Shown: positions 26,501 to 39,700 of the stretch, in pieces | How the letters are laid out: every line of letters begins with the position of its first letter | How positions within the stretch are numbered: position 1 is the first letter of the stretch | Source of the DNA: Syngnathus acus | Taxonomy: Eukaryota; Chordata; Actinopteri; Syngnathiformes; Syngnathidae | Direction of reading: 5' to 3' | Length of the DNA: 64,000 bases | Assembly: GCF_901709675.1 (NCBI RefSeq) | Contig: NC_051094.1 | Location: forward strand, 1,592,501 to 1,656,500 | Position numbers and translations under genes: made by a program | The notes under the pieces: model-generated | Seen by the model: only the letters and a program-made list of their open reading frames with translations | Told to the model about the DNA's origin: nothing | Databases searched by the model: none

Positions 26501-27662
26501 TACCTGGACGCTCGCTCAAACGTGAGCGTGTAATGGTTAAGACAGCTGCCTCTGGCGCTAGCGGCCAATAGGGTGAAAGTTCATCGCCGGTGACGTCTGA
26601 CTCTGCAGCGCCGCAACCTGTCAATCCATTAAAAAACGGAATATCAGGCTGAAAAAGCGGGGCTCGGAGTTCTGTAATTTTCCATCCCTTCATTTCATTG
26701 ATTGCAGTTAATTTGAATCTGTCTTGATTTTTTTTTTTCATGCTTTTATAAGTTCCAGGATGATTTCATATCTATTTATGGCTCAAACCCTTTATGGTTC
26801 AGTGATTATCAAAATAAATTCAAATGTTCACTGGATAACATGAAATCGATTTATTTTTAGTTATGTGACTTTTTGCGTTGTTTATTGTTAATATCATGAA
26901 TAATTTGACTTGATTGTAAATTTGTTATGACCATGATCTGTCTTTGTTGGTTGAATGGATTTAGTTGCCAAATATGGTTCCTTGCCAAACAGGATTGACA
27001 CTTTTAACATTAATGGCATAAGAACAGTAATAATCACCAATCACCCAAAATCACTAAAATTCAGAAAATGATTCATCCTGAAAGATGTGCGGCCTGTAAT
27101 CTTTTAAAAAAAAAAAAAAAAAGGTTTTTTTTTTATTTAAAGAGGGTGTACTTATTTGTGGAGCTGACCGTATTAAGAATAACAACCCAGCAAAACAAAG
27201 CCAATCCCACACACATGCACGGAGGAGTATATCCTGCTATTTGAACGGATCATGTTTTCTATTGTCTGAGTCATAGCTGTCGATATCCCCTTCAAACATG
27301 CTCACATCAATAAGACCCCCAACAAGTGATATGAGAGGCAACACCTACGGCACCGCATTGATCAGGGTGACATTTGCTTTGCACACCTACTAAATGTCCC
27401 GCCCTTGTCACAACGTTTGGAGAAAATCACACAGATCGATGACACTCGCACGCCGACAAATCCGTGCGCACATGCAAGCACACAAACATAACACACAAAT
27501 GCCACCGGGGGATTGAACTCAATTCCAACTTCATTGAGTGTTCTTGGTCATCGCTAATGTGATGATTTGGAGTCCTCTTCATATTTTTCCCGGGAAACAT
27601 GACATATTTTGTTTAAATGTTTTTGGCCCAGCCTTTTCACATTTTAACATTTACTTTTTTTG

Positions 27663-27700
<38 letters not shown>

Positions 27701-30700
27701 ATTTATATTTATTTTATTTATATTTTATATTTATATTTTATTTTTATTTATTTTTTTCTTTCTTTTCCTGTCTAGGTAAGAGTGACCCATTCTGTGTAGT
27801 GGAGCTGAGTAACGATCGACTGCAGACTCACACCGTTTACAAAAACCTTAACCCGGAGTGGAACAAGGTCTTCACTTTGTGAGTATAGTTGTTTAAAACT
27901 GCTGTAATATTAAAAACAATATATGCTTTAAACTATAATGTTCGTGTATATACTGGAGAAGAGTAACTCTATTGAAGTTTTTTCAGCTCCATCAGTATTG
28001 AGTCCAAAGTTGTGGAATTCCCAGTGATGGGACATTTAATCATTCTTTGAGTGCACATAGCCTCTTTTCTATACATAACATCGGCCAACTTGATAGCCTA
28101 CTTTTACAAATATGACACCACTCTACTTATACTTGCACTTGATACAAATGTAGTACACTGACACATCATGGGCTTTGATATATTCCAAAATGTATGCAAA
28201 GCAATTGTAAAGGCTTCACGTTTCAACTTGTCTTCTAAAAGAATGAAAGCAAGCTTTTGTGCTGAGGCCTGGCTTTTTAAACTGTTTCTTGTTGTCATCC
28301 AGTAACGTGAAGGACATCCACACAGTGCTTGAGGTCACCGTCTACGACGAGGACCGAGACAGAAGCGCAGACTTCCTGGGGAAAGTGGCCATTCCTTTAC
28401 TCAATGTGAGTCCAACTGTGGATTTTTTTCTTAAAACATTGAAGTTATAAAAAGCATAGGTTATTTTTGCACACGCACCGACGAGTCCGTTTGCTTTTGA
28501 GATGACAGACAGGAAGGTGATGTGACGAGATAGACTGATGGGTCCAAAAAAAAAAGACTGATGTGTGAGAAGAAAGGAAGCACGTTATGAAAATGACACT
28601 GATCAAGAGATGAAATGACACCATTGTAGGAAATGTTTCTATACGCGTGTCGTGTGACTGAAGCGTGTCGTATATATCCGGGCCGGGCCGAGCCGGGCCG
28701 TGCCATGTGATTCCCCAGGATAGCTAATTTCTGTTTGACAGAGGCGAGCTGCTGTGGGTAATGAACAGGTACTTGTCAGAGTTGCCACAGTTGTTTTGGG
28801 TTCCCTGTCAACGCCGGCAGCCGGGGTTCAAAGGTGGCCCGGGGAGCCGATTCAGTCGGGTATTGCCAGACAGACGCCTGTCATGTCCCTCTCCCACAGA
28901 TCCAAAATGGAGAACGCAAAGCCTACGCCTTGAAAAGCAAGGAGCTGACAGGGCCAACCAAAGGGGTCATCTTTCTTGAAATAGACGTCATTTTTAACGC
29001 TGTAAGTTTTTTTTTTTGTTTTCCCTTCTTCCCTCTTTAGATTCTTCTCCCGTATTTAAAAAAAAAAAATGTTTGTCCCCCATCCTCTTGCTCACCCCAT
29101 TCTGTCCCCCGCCTTCCCTCGTTCACATCTCATTCTTCGTCCGGTGTGCCCTCATCCTCGTTTTGGCTCTAATTATGGAAGGCTCCTTCTCAGCATCCTT
29201 TGTTCATTCTCACTGTGTGTGTGTGTCCTGTAGCCGCCATCTTATTACTCACCCCCCCCCCCCCCCCCCCCCTCACCCACTTGCTCCAACCTCACACGAG
29301 TGTGTGTGGGCTATGCATGTGTTGCAATCTGGGGAAATATTTAGCGGTCATCACTTTAATTTGGGTAAATAATTCACTTGGTTGTTCTCTGTTGTCTTCC
29401 AGGTGAAGGCTGGTCTCAGGACGTTGATCCCCATTGAGCAGAAGTATATTGAGGAGGAGCCCAGAGTGTCCAAACAGGTCAATAGCTCTCTAAATTCTTC
29501 ATACAGAAAATATTAGAAAAATGTGTGAATTTTTGTTGGTGCACTTTGTTTTTTTGGGAAAAACTGCTCGAAATGTTCACTTATTTTACAACAAAATAGA
29601 TGTTTGACGACTTGTTGGAAGACATTTTCATTGTCACTCAAAATCAAAAATCGTGTCTCCCAAAATCAAACGAAAATAAAATGTGTTACAGACACGCATT
29701 TAAATATTCACCAAATTTTAAAATACATTTTTGCTGGATAATGCATCACATTGTATACTAAGTAAAAATAATAATAATTTTCATGAAAGTATTTTTAAAT
29801 ATAAATGTATTGTAAAATCTACATATAATATATTTCTTTTGATAAAAATAAAAATGCAACCATAGGAAATTAAATATATAAATGTGCAATAAAATAATTA
29901 CAAAATATATTTTGGTGATCCAAGTGCTGTTGGAAGAAATCCTGGACTCCAAATAATTTCTTTTCAAATCTTTAAAATGACATTTTGGTTGAATCATTGT
30001 AATGTGTCAGGATTCCATCATCATAAATGCCATGTGGCTATATTTCATGTGTTTGCTAATCCTATGCTAAAGATTTACCCCATTTCAATACAATAAAACA
30101 ATGGCATAAAAAAAAAAAGTTACCTGAAATGAGCCAGCGCACATTTCTATGATCACAAATACACGTCTACCCCGGCCGGGCGTGTCGCACGTCGTAAGCG
30201 CTAACCGGCGAGCCGGGCATCGAGCGGCATCTCGTCAAGCCCAACGACTGTGCGGGCAAGATAAAACAAGGTGATTGAAGAGGGAAAACAGCGTTTCATT
30301 TTTGTTTCTTCTCTCCTCTCTCCCTTCTCTCATCTGTCAGCCGCCTCGCATCCACCCCGGCTGGGTGAATAGAAATGTCAAGCTGTCAACTGCGGGGTGC
30401 ATAAGTAGATTGGCCGTCCTTATAGATGGCCCTTTTTTGCCACTGCTGCTTTGCACTTCATTGTCACGCCGCTCAGTGTGGCAGCAGCACAAAGGGCTGA
30501 ATGGCTGGGGCCGGCCCACATCACACATGTCATATGAGGGACCGTTTGGGCGCAGTAGTCAATGCTGCGCCATGCCCTGCCACACACATCACTAGCCAAC
30601 ACAGTGCGACGCACACAAACATCTCCCATACTGCCCTCGTTTCAAACCTCGACCCCCCCCAAGTGGCAGAATCTCAATCTCACCTCTGACTCGTAGAGAT

Positions 30701-33700
30701 GACCCATGTCAGCGTCTCACAATGATGATGTCACTGGCTGCTTTGGAAGGCTGGCCCCTGGAGGCCGCGAGGGCTGTTGTGTGCCATCGCCCCCCCCCTA
30801 CTGTTGCTTGCTGATTAGTTGGAAGAAAAGTATCTGCCAAAGACGTTCTACTTGAAGACCTGACCACTTAGGAAGGTCTTTTTCTACAAACGACTAAGGC
30901 ACTTGTGAAGGAAATACAAAAATGTTCCACCCTTCAACAACTGGTACAGCACAATTTTTCCTTTGGTCAACTATAGAAATAAATAAATAAATAAATAAAT
31001 AAACAAACCATCCATCCAAACTGAAGTCGTATGATCTAAATCTTTTAATGACTTTTTCTGGTCTTTTTGATTCTCCTCCATACCGAGCGAGCTCAGTCCT
31101 TATTAGGCTGTCCAAACAAGCGCAGTATGATATTCCCATGGAGCCCACAGAGCTTTATTTTTGAAGTGAGGTCAAAGCTACAAATCTTCAGCTAAAGTGA
31201 CGCGATACTTAATTTTGCAAAGTGACAGCAAAATGAGATACGGCGAGGTTTAAATTTCTCTTATTAGGAGATGAGGAGACTTTATCACGCCGGCTCCAAC
31301 CGATGCGTAAAAACAAAAAGTCTCGGAGCTGCACATCTTGACAACGTCAACATTTTCACCATCGCTGACGTCAATGATATGGCGCATAATAAGCCCTTCG
31401 TTTATCCTCAGTTCCTAATGGCATCTTAAATCCTTCTTCTCTCCTGTCTACTTTGCAGTTGCTGTTGCGCAACTTCAACAGAGTGAGGCGCTGCATCATG
31501 TTCATCATCAACACCGGTTATTACATCAACAGCTGCTTCGAATGGGAATCTCCCCAGAGGAGCATCTGTGCCTTTGTGGTGAGTAGACGTTGCCTCGCAG
31601 GCTATTCGTCGCAGAAGTTGGGCCTGCTGGCTCAATACAGCACTATTTTATTTATTTTTTTATCTATAAGGCGCACTGGGTTCGAAGGTGCATTACTGCA
31701 CATTAAGGGAAACAAACCAGTGCCGCAAGTAAGTCAAACTGAACTTAAGTCGCGTTGTCTGTTTGGAAAAATTCAAAATGAAAGCTCTTGAAGTGTGCCT
31801 TATAGTATGAAAAAATTCAGCATCAATTAAATAAATAAAATAAAATATATAATAAAATAAATTAAATGCCTCATTTGATAACTGCTGGGAAGGAGCCAGT
31901 CTTGATCAAGTTACCGTATTTTCCGGACTATAAGGCGCACCTAAAAACCTAACGTTTTCTCAAAAGCCGACAGTGCGCCTTATAGTCCGGTGCGCCTTAT
32001 ATATGGACCAAATTCCTAAATTTAAACTGGCCCGAAGCATTGTGTCATGAAATCAATCATAAGTGGCCCGCTGGAGACTATGAATCATGAATCAAAAAGA
32101 CTATGGATCATTTCTTTGTGATTATAAAGTAATTTGTTGCATCTGAAGTTGAAATAAAAAAGATAAAATGGAGAATGATATGATTTGGATAAAAAATCTG
32201 ACGTGATGCATTAATGGTGCGCCTTATAGTCCGGTGCGCCTTATATAAGGACAAAGTTTTAAAATGGGCCATTCATTGAAGGTGCGCCTTATAGTCCGGT
32301 GCGCCTTATAGTCCGGAAAATACGGTACTTAGAAAAAAGATCTGGGAAGCAATCCCACTTCATCTGGAATTAAGAGGTGATTTGTGATTGGATGGCAGAT
32401 TACCTGCAGGACAAAATGTTGTAAAGAGTCGCACAGCAAGCAGACTCGTCTCGCTCAGGGTTGAACGACTCAAGCTGCCATCACACGGGCATATTGATCC
32501 GTTAACATTTTCCCAACTGTGTGTGCGTGCGTTCAAGTGGCACATTTTCGCTTCGGTAGCGCCGCACTTGCCATTAAGGAATTGAAAGGGAAGTGTCAAA
32601 AATGAGACTGACACAAAGTATGCATCCAGTTCCTCCGGTTCTGAGTAACTGTGCATTATTGTACGTACTTAAATCGAGTATTTCAAGGCAATAAAATGGG
32701 AATGTAGGCCAAGGACAACGTGTTTTATAGTTTATTGAAAGGCTGAAATTCAAGCATCATTTTTGCTTTTCCTCACGAGCCCCTCCCACTCGTGCGAGTG
32801 TGTTGACGTAGGAGTGTGCACTTAGCTAAAAGCATCAGTGTTTAGGACCTCTCCTTTACACAGGTACCCCCCCCATTTCTTCATCACTCTCTCTCATCCC
32901 TCTCTCACTTCCAGAGGCCTCTTAATCACTTTGCTCATCTCTTTAAGTGGCTTTTTATGGGTGGGGGGGGCATCTGGCTAAGGTGGTGCGTTTCTGAAGG
33001 TGTGTGTGCGTGTGTGTGATTATGGGCATGTGTGTGTGTGTTATCCGTCTTCCCGGACAGATGTTGCACTTAACTTTTCAGAATGACCCTCTCTAGCTTG
33101 CAGAGGTGGCGTAGATGTCTAAATGTTATAAGTGTGTGCAAAGCGGGCTTTGCTTTGGTTTATTTGCAGTTTTGGAAGTACTGAAAATGCCGCAGCATGG
33201 CATTCACGTCTTGCCTGCCAGATTTGGCATTTCCATTGGCATGTGCACAGCTGCGATGGCGTGGTCTCACATGCAGCGTTGCTCACTCACGCCCACGCTT
33301 GCGTCTCCCACCCATCCCGATGGTGGAAAAAGAGCCACGGCGAGGAATTGGCGCCGCAGAGCGGCCCGCCGTCACCTCCTGTCCCGCACGATGGCAGGTG
33401 GCGCTATGACTCTCCTTCTTTTCCACTTTGCGCACCTGCAAGGTGTGTCTTCCTATCGAGTTCCTCTTTATCTGGCGTCCCTGGGAAGCTTGGGTTCACG
33501 TGCCGGGTTCACGTGCCGCCTCCAACCAGACGAGGCCGTTATTGCCCCGGAGACCACCGGCCGCCTCACGGCTCTTCCTCCAAACAAATTTGCTGTAACT
33601 TTATCTGCAATTGGGCCTGGGATCGGAGGCAAATAGAGGCGGCTTTGTGAGGCTCGGGGAAGGGCGAGGGCAGCCAGCCGGGGGTTGTCGGTGGGGAGGC

Positions 33701-36700
33701 AGGGGAAATGATACTGGGCGCTTTTATGTCAGGCAAAGTAGGACTCTTATCAGGAAGAGAGCCCAGACAAGGGAGCTACTTCGAGAGGAAACTGGAGCAC
33801 CTATCACCTGCTTTGCATTTAGATAAAAATTCAGCCTGGTGAAATAAAAAAAAAAAAAAAAGGCAAAAAGCAAAGACAGGTACAGAAGCATCTTTCGGTG
33901 TGTGTGTATTCACATGTCGTGCAGTGTCACACACACTGGAGGAGTCGGTGGTACACGGCACACCACTCCAGGTCTCTTTAAATTGCTCCTTTGACTCCTC
34001 TTCAAAGAGACTGTCTTAACTTTAAAAACTTCTCCAGTCATGGCTTCGTCTTTGCCCACAGCAAGGGACAACTTTGAACAATTTACTTGAACATTTTACC
34101 GCTTTTTTTGTTGAAATGTAGCGTCAAGACTAACACAGAATACCAAGTCGGAGTTTAATCACCAGAGATAACGACTCGTGAATGAGAAAAATGTCGCAGA
34201 ATTATGCCAGTTAAGCTGAACAAATGTCGGCGGAGTTCACTTAAACGCCATCAAACTAAATCATAAGCAGTTCAGAGCTTCCAGTTTGCTTTTTGGATGA
34301 CGAGCGCAGCAAAGGCTGCTGTGTTCTGCAGGCGTCCAGCAGGGGGCAGTCTAGCACCACTGAATGATGCTTTGGGGGAGGCCCGGTCCAAAGCAGGACC
34401 GCAGTCTCTTCCCCTCTCTCTCGAGTTACATCAAACTTAACAGGACTTCTGCTTCGCTATCTGGCAACACTTAGTGCCAGCATGGAAAATGATGTAAGCG
34501 AGATAAAGGCGACCTCTGAAATCCAAACTTCGCTTTCACTCCACTGAGACAGAACAGGGGAAAAGTTTGCCTGGTGTGCGGTTAATGTAAGCCAAAGTAC
34601 TGAATATTACCCTCCCACAGTGCCGCGGCGAGGACGCGGGCTGTGTTTTGAAACAAATAACGCCGGCTCCAGCTCTCCATGAGCGCTGACTGCTTGAATA
34701 AAACATTTGGACTTTTGCGTGTTGTTGACAGCCTTTTTTGTTCAGGGGATTTCTTAATATTGAACCAGGCATCAAAGAATTACGCAATCCAACTGCAGGG
34801 ATTGTCAAAAACAATTAGGTTATTGATTCTTGCTCCTTGTTATTCCAGCTAAAAGGATCGCCATAATGATTCGGCTTTTATGTTTGGTCCATTTTGGTCT
34901 TATTCCAAAGTCACCTCAGTAAATTAATTAATTGTAACCCCCAGTTTATTTGAAATGGCTTACCATTTAACTAATATTGTCTTAAGTACGTCTTTAAAAA
35001 AAAAGTCAGGATGGACCTCAGTGGGCTGAATTATTAATCGGATAAAGTGCAATTTGTCATTATTTTCACTATTATATTTTCTTTATTTACAATACAATAC
35101 TGATAGTCCAGGTAATGCCTTTTATTCTTAAAATATAATTGAATTAAAAATGTAAGATGCTTATTTGGTGAGCACCAGGAAATTATGTTCATCAATGAAA
35201 TATTTTGTGTCAAGAGTACGTAGGCTCAAACAGACAAGCTACAGTCAATTTATATTCACTGTACAGTTGAATGCAAAATGATTTCCCCAAATTTCTCACG
35301 ATAAACCATCACAGATGGCTCCAAAATGTCCACGGCCACAAAGTACGATCTGAAGCTAGATATGGACAGCTTCACTACCTTTTCTGCTATGAGCGTCCCG
35401 TTTTTGTTCTGTTGTTGCTTTCCCTCTGCCTTTTTGTGGTCACTGACATCCACAGCGGGCTCCTTCCCACTCCTTCATCCCCAGGCGAAGAGCTTGCAAT
35501 GTAGCGTCGGGAGCAATGGGGGGTGGCCGCCGTGATGGACCGGTCTTGCTGGATCCGTCCAGGCACCGCGGGGCCATTGCTAACCAGCCTGGGGGGATGG
35601 GGGGGGGGGCACGAAGATGGGGCAGGGCCGTCTGCTTCTGAGCTGGTGCTTGTTCCAGCTGCCTGTCACAACGTGGCCCTCAGCTACCGCAGCCCAATGG
35701 AAGAGAAATGAAAGGGCGAGCACAGGTTAACAGCCTTAAGGGAAGTTTTTTTTTTTTTTTTTAATATATGAAAGCTTTCAAGATTTGAAGCCAACATCAG
35801 GACAGTAAGGTGCAGCTTGTGTGATTTCAACATGCACAGAATGTAATTCTGTTCATGCAATGTTGTGCCCAGACTAATATTTATTATTGTGTATTTAGAA
35901 CACAAACAGAGAAATGGTTGTAATTGTTTATTTATAACTTCAAGAGCCCCTTTGTACATTTTAGTACAGTCGCGTGTCGGCACCTCATTTGCACAGCGTT
36001 TGATTAGACGTGTTTTAATTAACGTTACTGATCTTGCACGTTTGGAGTCTTGATGGTTTGTAGGAAGTTGGATATTTTTAGAAGGTTAGAATTTGGCGGT
36101 GCATTGCTGTTAGTGAGGAGTGATGGGAAGTGGTCTTTTTAGCTTTAAATGATATTCAAAACAATTTTTTAGTTTTGTTTTTAGGACTTATACGATCCCA
36201 TGGTTTTGGGTACGCACTCTCAAAGTCTGTTCCTTTTGGGACACTATTTATTTATTGGTTTTATTAATTTACATGAAAAAATACATTCCTCATTGTGGCC
36301 ATTATCTTTAATTCATGCTTGGTTTGTTTGTGCTTAATTTCAAATTCAGTTTAAGGTCTTTTTTTTTTTTTCCTTATCAAAAACTTCTTATTATGAGTTT
36401 CCAAACTTTTCTGTGATAAAGGAGACAAAACAAGTATTTTTTTTGTTCAGATGCCGAGTTGCATGTGTTCATGTGTGGGTGGGTGTAAAGACATTTCTAT
36501 ACTGATGGCTGAGCGATGAATGTGCCCACTCTTATGTTTCAACAGAAGTACATGCGCACGCTCTCCTTTTGAGAAGAGAACACGCCTTTATTAGGCCAAC
36601 AATGGGGAAACTTTTTTTTCCAGCAGCAAAGTGGTAAAGTACTATTTAAAAAAAGTACGAGTGGCATCTCTGGCAAGTGTACAATTAATATCTAACATTC

Positions 36701-39700
36701 CATTATTGGCATGTTGATCATCTGCTGTTCGCTGAAAATATCCTTATAAGAAATCCAGTACTTTAAAAATACATGAACAATATTTACACATTTTCAGCAT
36801 TTGTATTTATTTAAATCTTTATTAATTTCACATGCTATCTCATTAACATTATCTGAAATGGTGAAAACAATGCCAGCAGCCTGCATTATTAGCAATTTCT
36901 CTTTCTCACAGAGACTAAAAAGGCTTGTCAAGGGCCGAATGCAGTTTTTTGTTTTTTTTTCTCTTCATCAAAGGTTAATTTTCAGACGGTGCCTTACTTG
37001 TTTGCTGATGAGAGGGGAAGCGCAGAGGTTATGGTTTTGGCAGCTGGGTGCAGAGGCGAGCCATACGAGTCTTCGATGGGGTATTGCGGCTTGGAGTGAC
37101 AGGGTTAGGGACTCGGGGTGTGGTCGGTGTGAGCTAGGTCAGATGCTGGGCTTGAGTGGCGAAGGGTCAGAAAGCATCAATGACCTCAGCCCCCCCCCGG
37201 GATGATTGGCATGAGGGACGGCTTGTGCTCATCCTTCCTCTCCTCTACTCAAGGCCCGACGGAGCCTCGAGGGTCAAGGTGTTGAACCTGGGCCGGGTGC
37301 TGGAAGGCCCGCACCTTTTGTTAACAACACCGTCCTATTTTCACGCCGAGGTTATGATTCCGCATACGAATGCATTCTCACTAGGATAGAACGTAAACAA
37401 TCCTCGCCATTGTCATGGAGTAATACTTTTCCCTTTTTCCCCATTCCAGCTCTTTGTCGTCCTGGTGTGGAACTTTGAACTCTATATGATTCCGCTGGCT
37501 TTGTTGCTACCCTTGGCCTGGAACTACATTCTCATCACGTCGGGCAAGGATACGAGGCAAGATGTGGTGAGTGCGGCCTCTGTAAGCTGGCCGATATCCC
37601 TCCGCCTTTCTTTCATTCCACTGTAAAAGCCTCTTTGCAGGGGCACACAATGCGCCGTTAAAACTGTGGCGCCATTATTTGATGGGGACGTGGCGCTCTT
37701 GTCTCCTCCACAATATTAGCACATTTAAGGTAATTCGACAAGATGAGACGTACTTTGACATACTTAGCCGTTGCGCAACTGACTAGAACCAGTCTCGACC
37801 CAAAAGGCGGCATTTGAATAGAAACAATGGCGAGGAACATGCTACATAGGCTTTTAAAACCTCATTTTTGGGATTAGAATGCAGCCATAAAATATATGCA
37901 AATGTAGAAATAAACGTGCGAATTATTTTTGGCTGTGAAAAATAATCCATCTGTGGAATCTCAGGTTTTGCCATCTTGAAGGAAAAGAAAGGGAAGAAAT
38001 AATAGGCGGTCGCATTCAGCTACGCTTACCTGATGCTTTATTTATTTCATTATTTATTTCATTTTTTTTTAATCTCTTCTACTAATTATATCATGTCAAA
38101 GCAATGTCATGTTTTAATCTTGGTCAGGCACATTTCGGGAGAGCAGAGAGTGAAAGCGAGAGCAGCACGGCGGAGTGAGCGTGAACAATCAAGTGATTAA
38201 TTTTAATAAGTGTCTTCTCGAAGTCCAACTTGGAAAAAAGCAGCTAACAGAGCGGACATTCTGTCTTGCCTGGTTTCACAGGTGTATATTTATTTCCTTT
38301 TAAAGATCATTTTGGGTGGACTAATTTTGCTCATTTTAATTGTGATGAACAAACTTTCATCGCATGAGTCCATCATAATAAAGCCTGTTATGATAAATAT
38401 ACAAAACCCACACCTTGTTGTGTTTCAGCACTAATCGCATATTATTCTTATTTATATTCTGTATATGAAAAGAAAACCCGAATGAATCTACAAATGAATA
38501 TTTTATGCTACAAAAAATAGTGTGCAACCTCCAGCTTGTTTAACAAAACTAGCTTTTGAAATTGTGAGACACTTTTATTTTACAGCATAATTTCTACTTG
38601 CCTGTAGATGGCGACATTGCTTGACAAAAAAACCACAACACCATTCCCCTCGCATACCTCAAGCCAAAAAAAACCAGCATGATGATTCGTCCTCTCTTAC
38701 CTGCTAGCCATTCGTGCCACTCTAACGATAGTCCTCTTCCTAATTAAAAGAGGTTATACATTCTTGTGCCTTTCCACTTACTCGACGTACGAGTACGTGC
38801 ACGCAACTCGCACTCAATGCCGAATGGCTTTTCTCTCCTCTTTGAAAAGCGGACTATTAAGTGTCACAGCAATTGGTTGGAAAATTAAAACATGTTGATA
38901 CTGTTGTAGTGACGCGAGCGGCTGCAATTAATTGCTGTGCACTTTTAAAGTGATTTGGAATGTTTTTTTTTTTTAAAGCTTTCATTGAACTCACCGATTG
39001 GTATGATATTAAAATATGTACAAGTATGTGTTCTAATACAGCCAGAGTAGCCGGCATATGCAGGCATGCTTTCCCTTCCAGAGAAAGGATGCAAATAGAA
39101 AAGAAAACAAGGGGAAGAAGCTTTTTTTTTTTTTTTAATGACTTGAAACAACAAACGCGAGTGATTGTGCCGAGCCCAGCTCGGGTCAGCATCCGGAGCG
39201 TTGTGGTTTTCCACAAGTCCGGGGTGAAGGTAATGTGTGTTAAACTCTCAGAGAGCGAGAGCACACCAAAAGAAATACACACTTGTGTCCAGACTTCCTA
39301 ATCAGCCGAAAGGCCTTGATTCATCCAACGGGTTCGATGTGAGCACCCCTCTCCTATTTTACACCACAACTGCTAAACAAACGCGGCGGCGTTCACTCAG
39401 GGTCACCGCCTGATGTGTGCTTACACGCTGCCTCGCAAACAGATCTCGGATCAGCGCTCTTTCCCCTCGCCCCAACCTTGACCAGTAGCTGCTAAGCAGT
39501 TGCAGCGCCCTCCGAACAGCCATTAAAAAAAGCGGTGACGCACCAGCAAGGTCGTTGACCTCTTCTCTTATCATGTAGCACTCTGACCTTAAAATCCAGA
39601 CTCTTCAACACCGTTACCTGACTTGCATGTCTTACCTCTCAAACAAACATTTTTTGCCTCTGTGTGTGCGTGACCCCCTGTAGCTGGAAAATGGAATAGC

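Larger units (their letters stand above)
23739..27775 (+). other. mctp1 intron 10 (4.0 kb)
   Basis: Begins with a degraded DNA element (about 23795-24235), then a GT microsatellite at 24727-24747, a GC-rich patch at 26380-26640 with CCAAT and CRE-like sites, a poly(A) run at 27104-27121, and a TA/TTTA microsatellite that runs almost to the exon 11 acceptor. No gene accepted. Confidence 0.85.
31579..37449 (+). other. mctp1 intron 15 (5.9 kb)
   Basis: Starts with a decayed and then an intact TA-flanked MITE (31660-31815 and 31912-32327). Later it has a GC-rich patch (33200-33700), A/T runs (33846-33862, 35746-35761), a G run near 35601-35610 and AT-rich DNA. No gene accepted. Confidence 0.85.

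Noticed and set aside
26178-26741. Minus-strand ATG open frame of 187 codons in intron 10
   Set aside because: No family resemblance, begins from a poly-T derived lysine run, and one frame of this length is expected by chance in 64 kb read in six frames. The underlying GC-rich patch is kept as a regulatory candidate.
33115-33650. Two overlapping plus-strand open frames of about 172 codons in intron 15
   Set aside because: Both frames are open because the patch is GC-rich; neither looks like a known protein and neither has a clear start.
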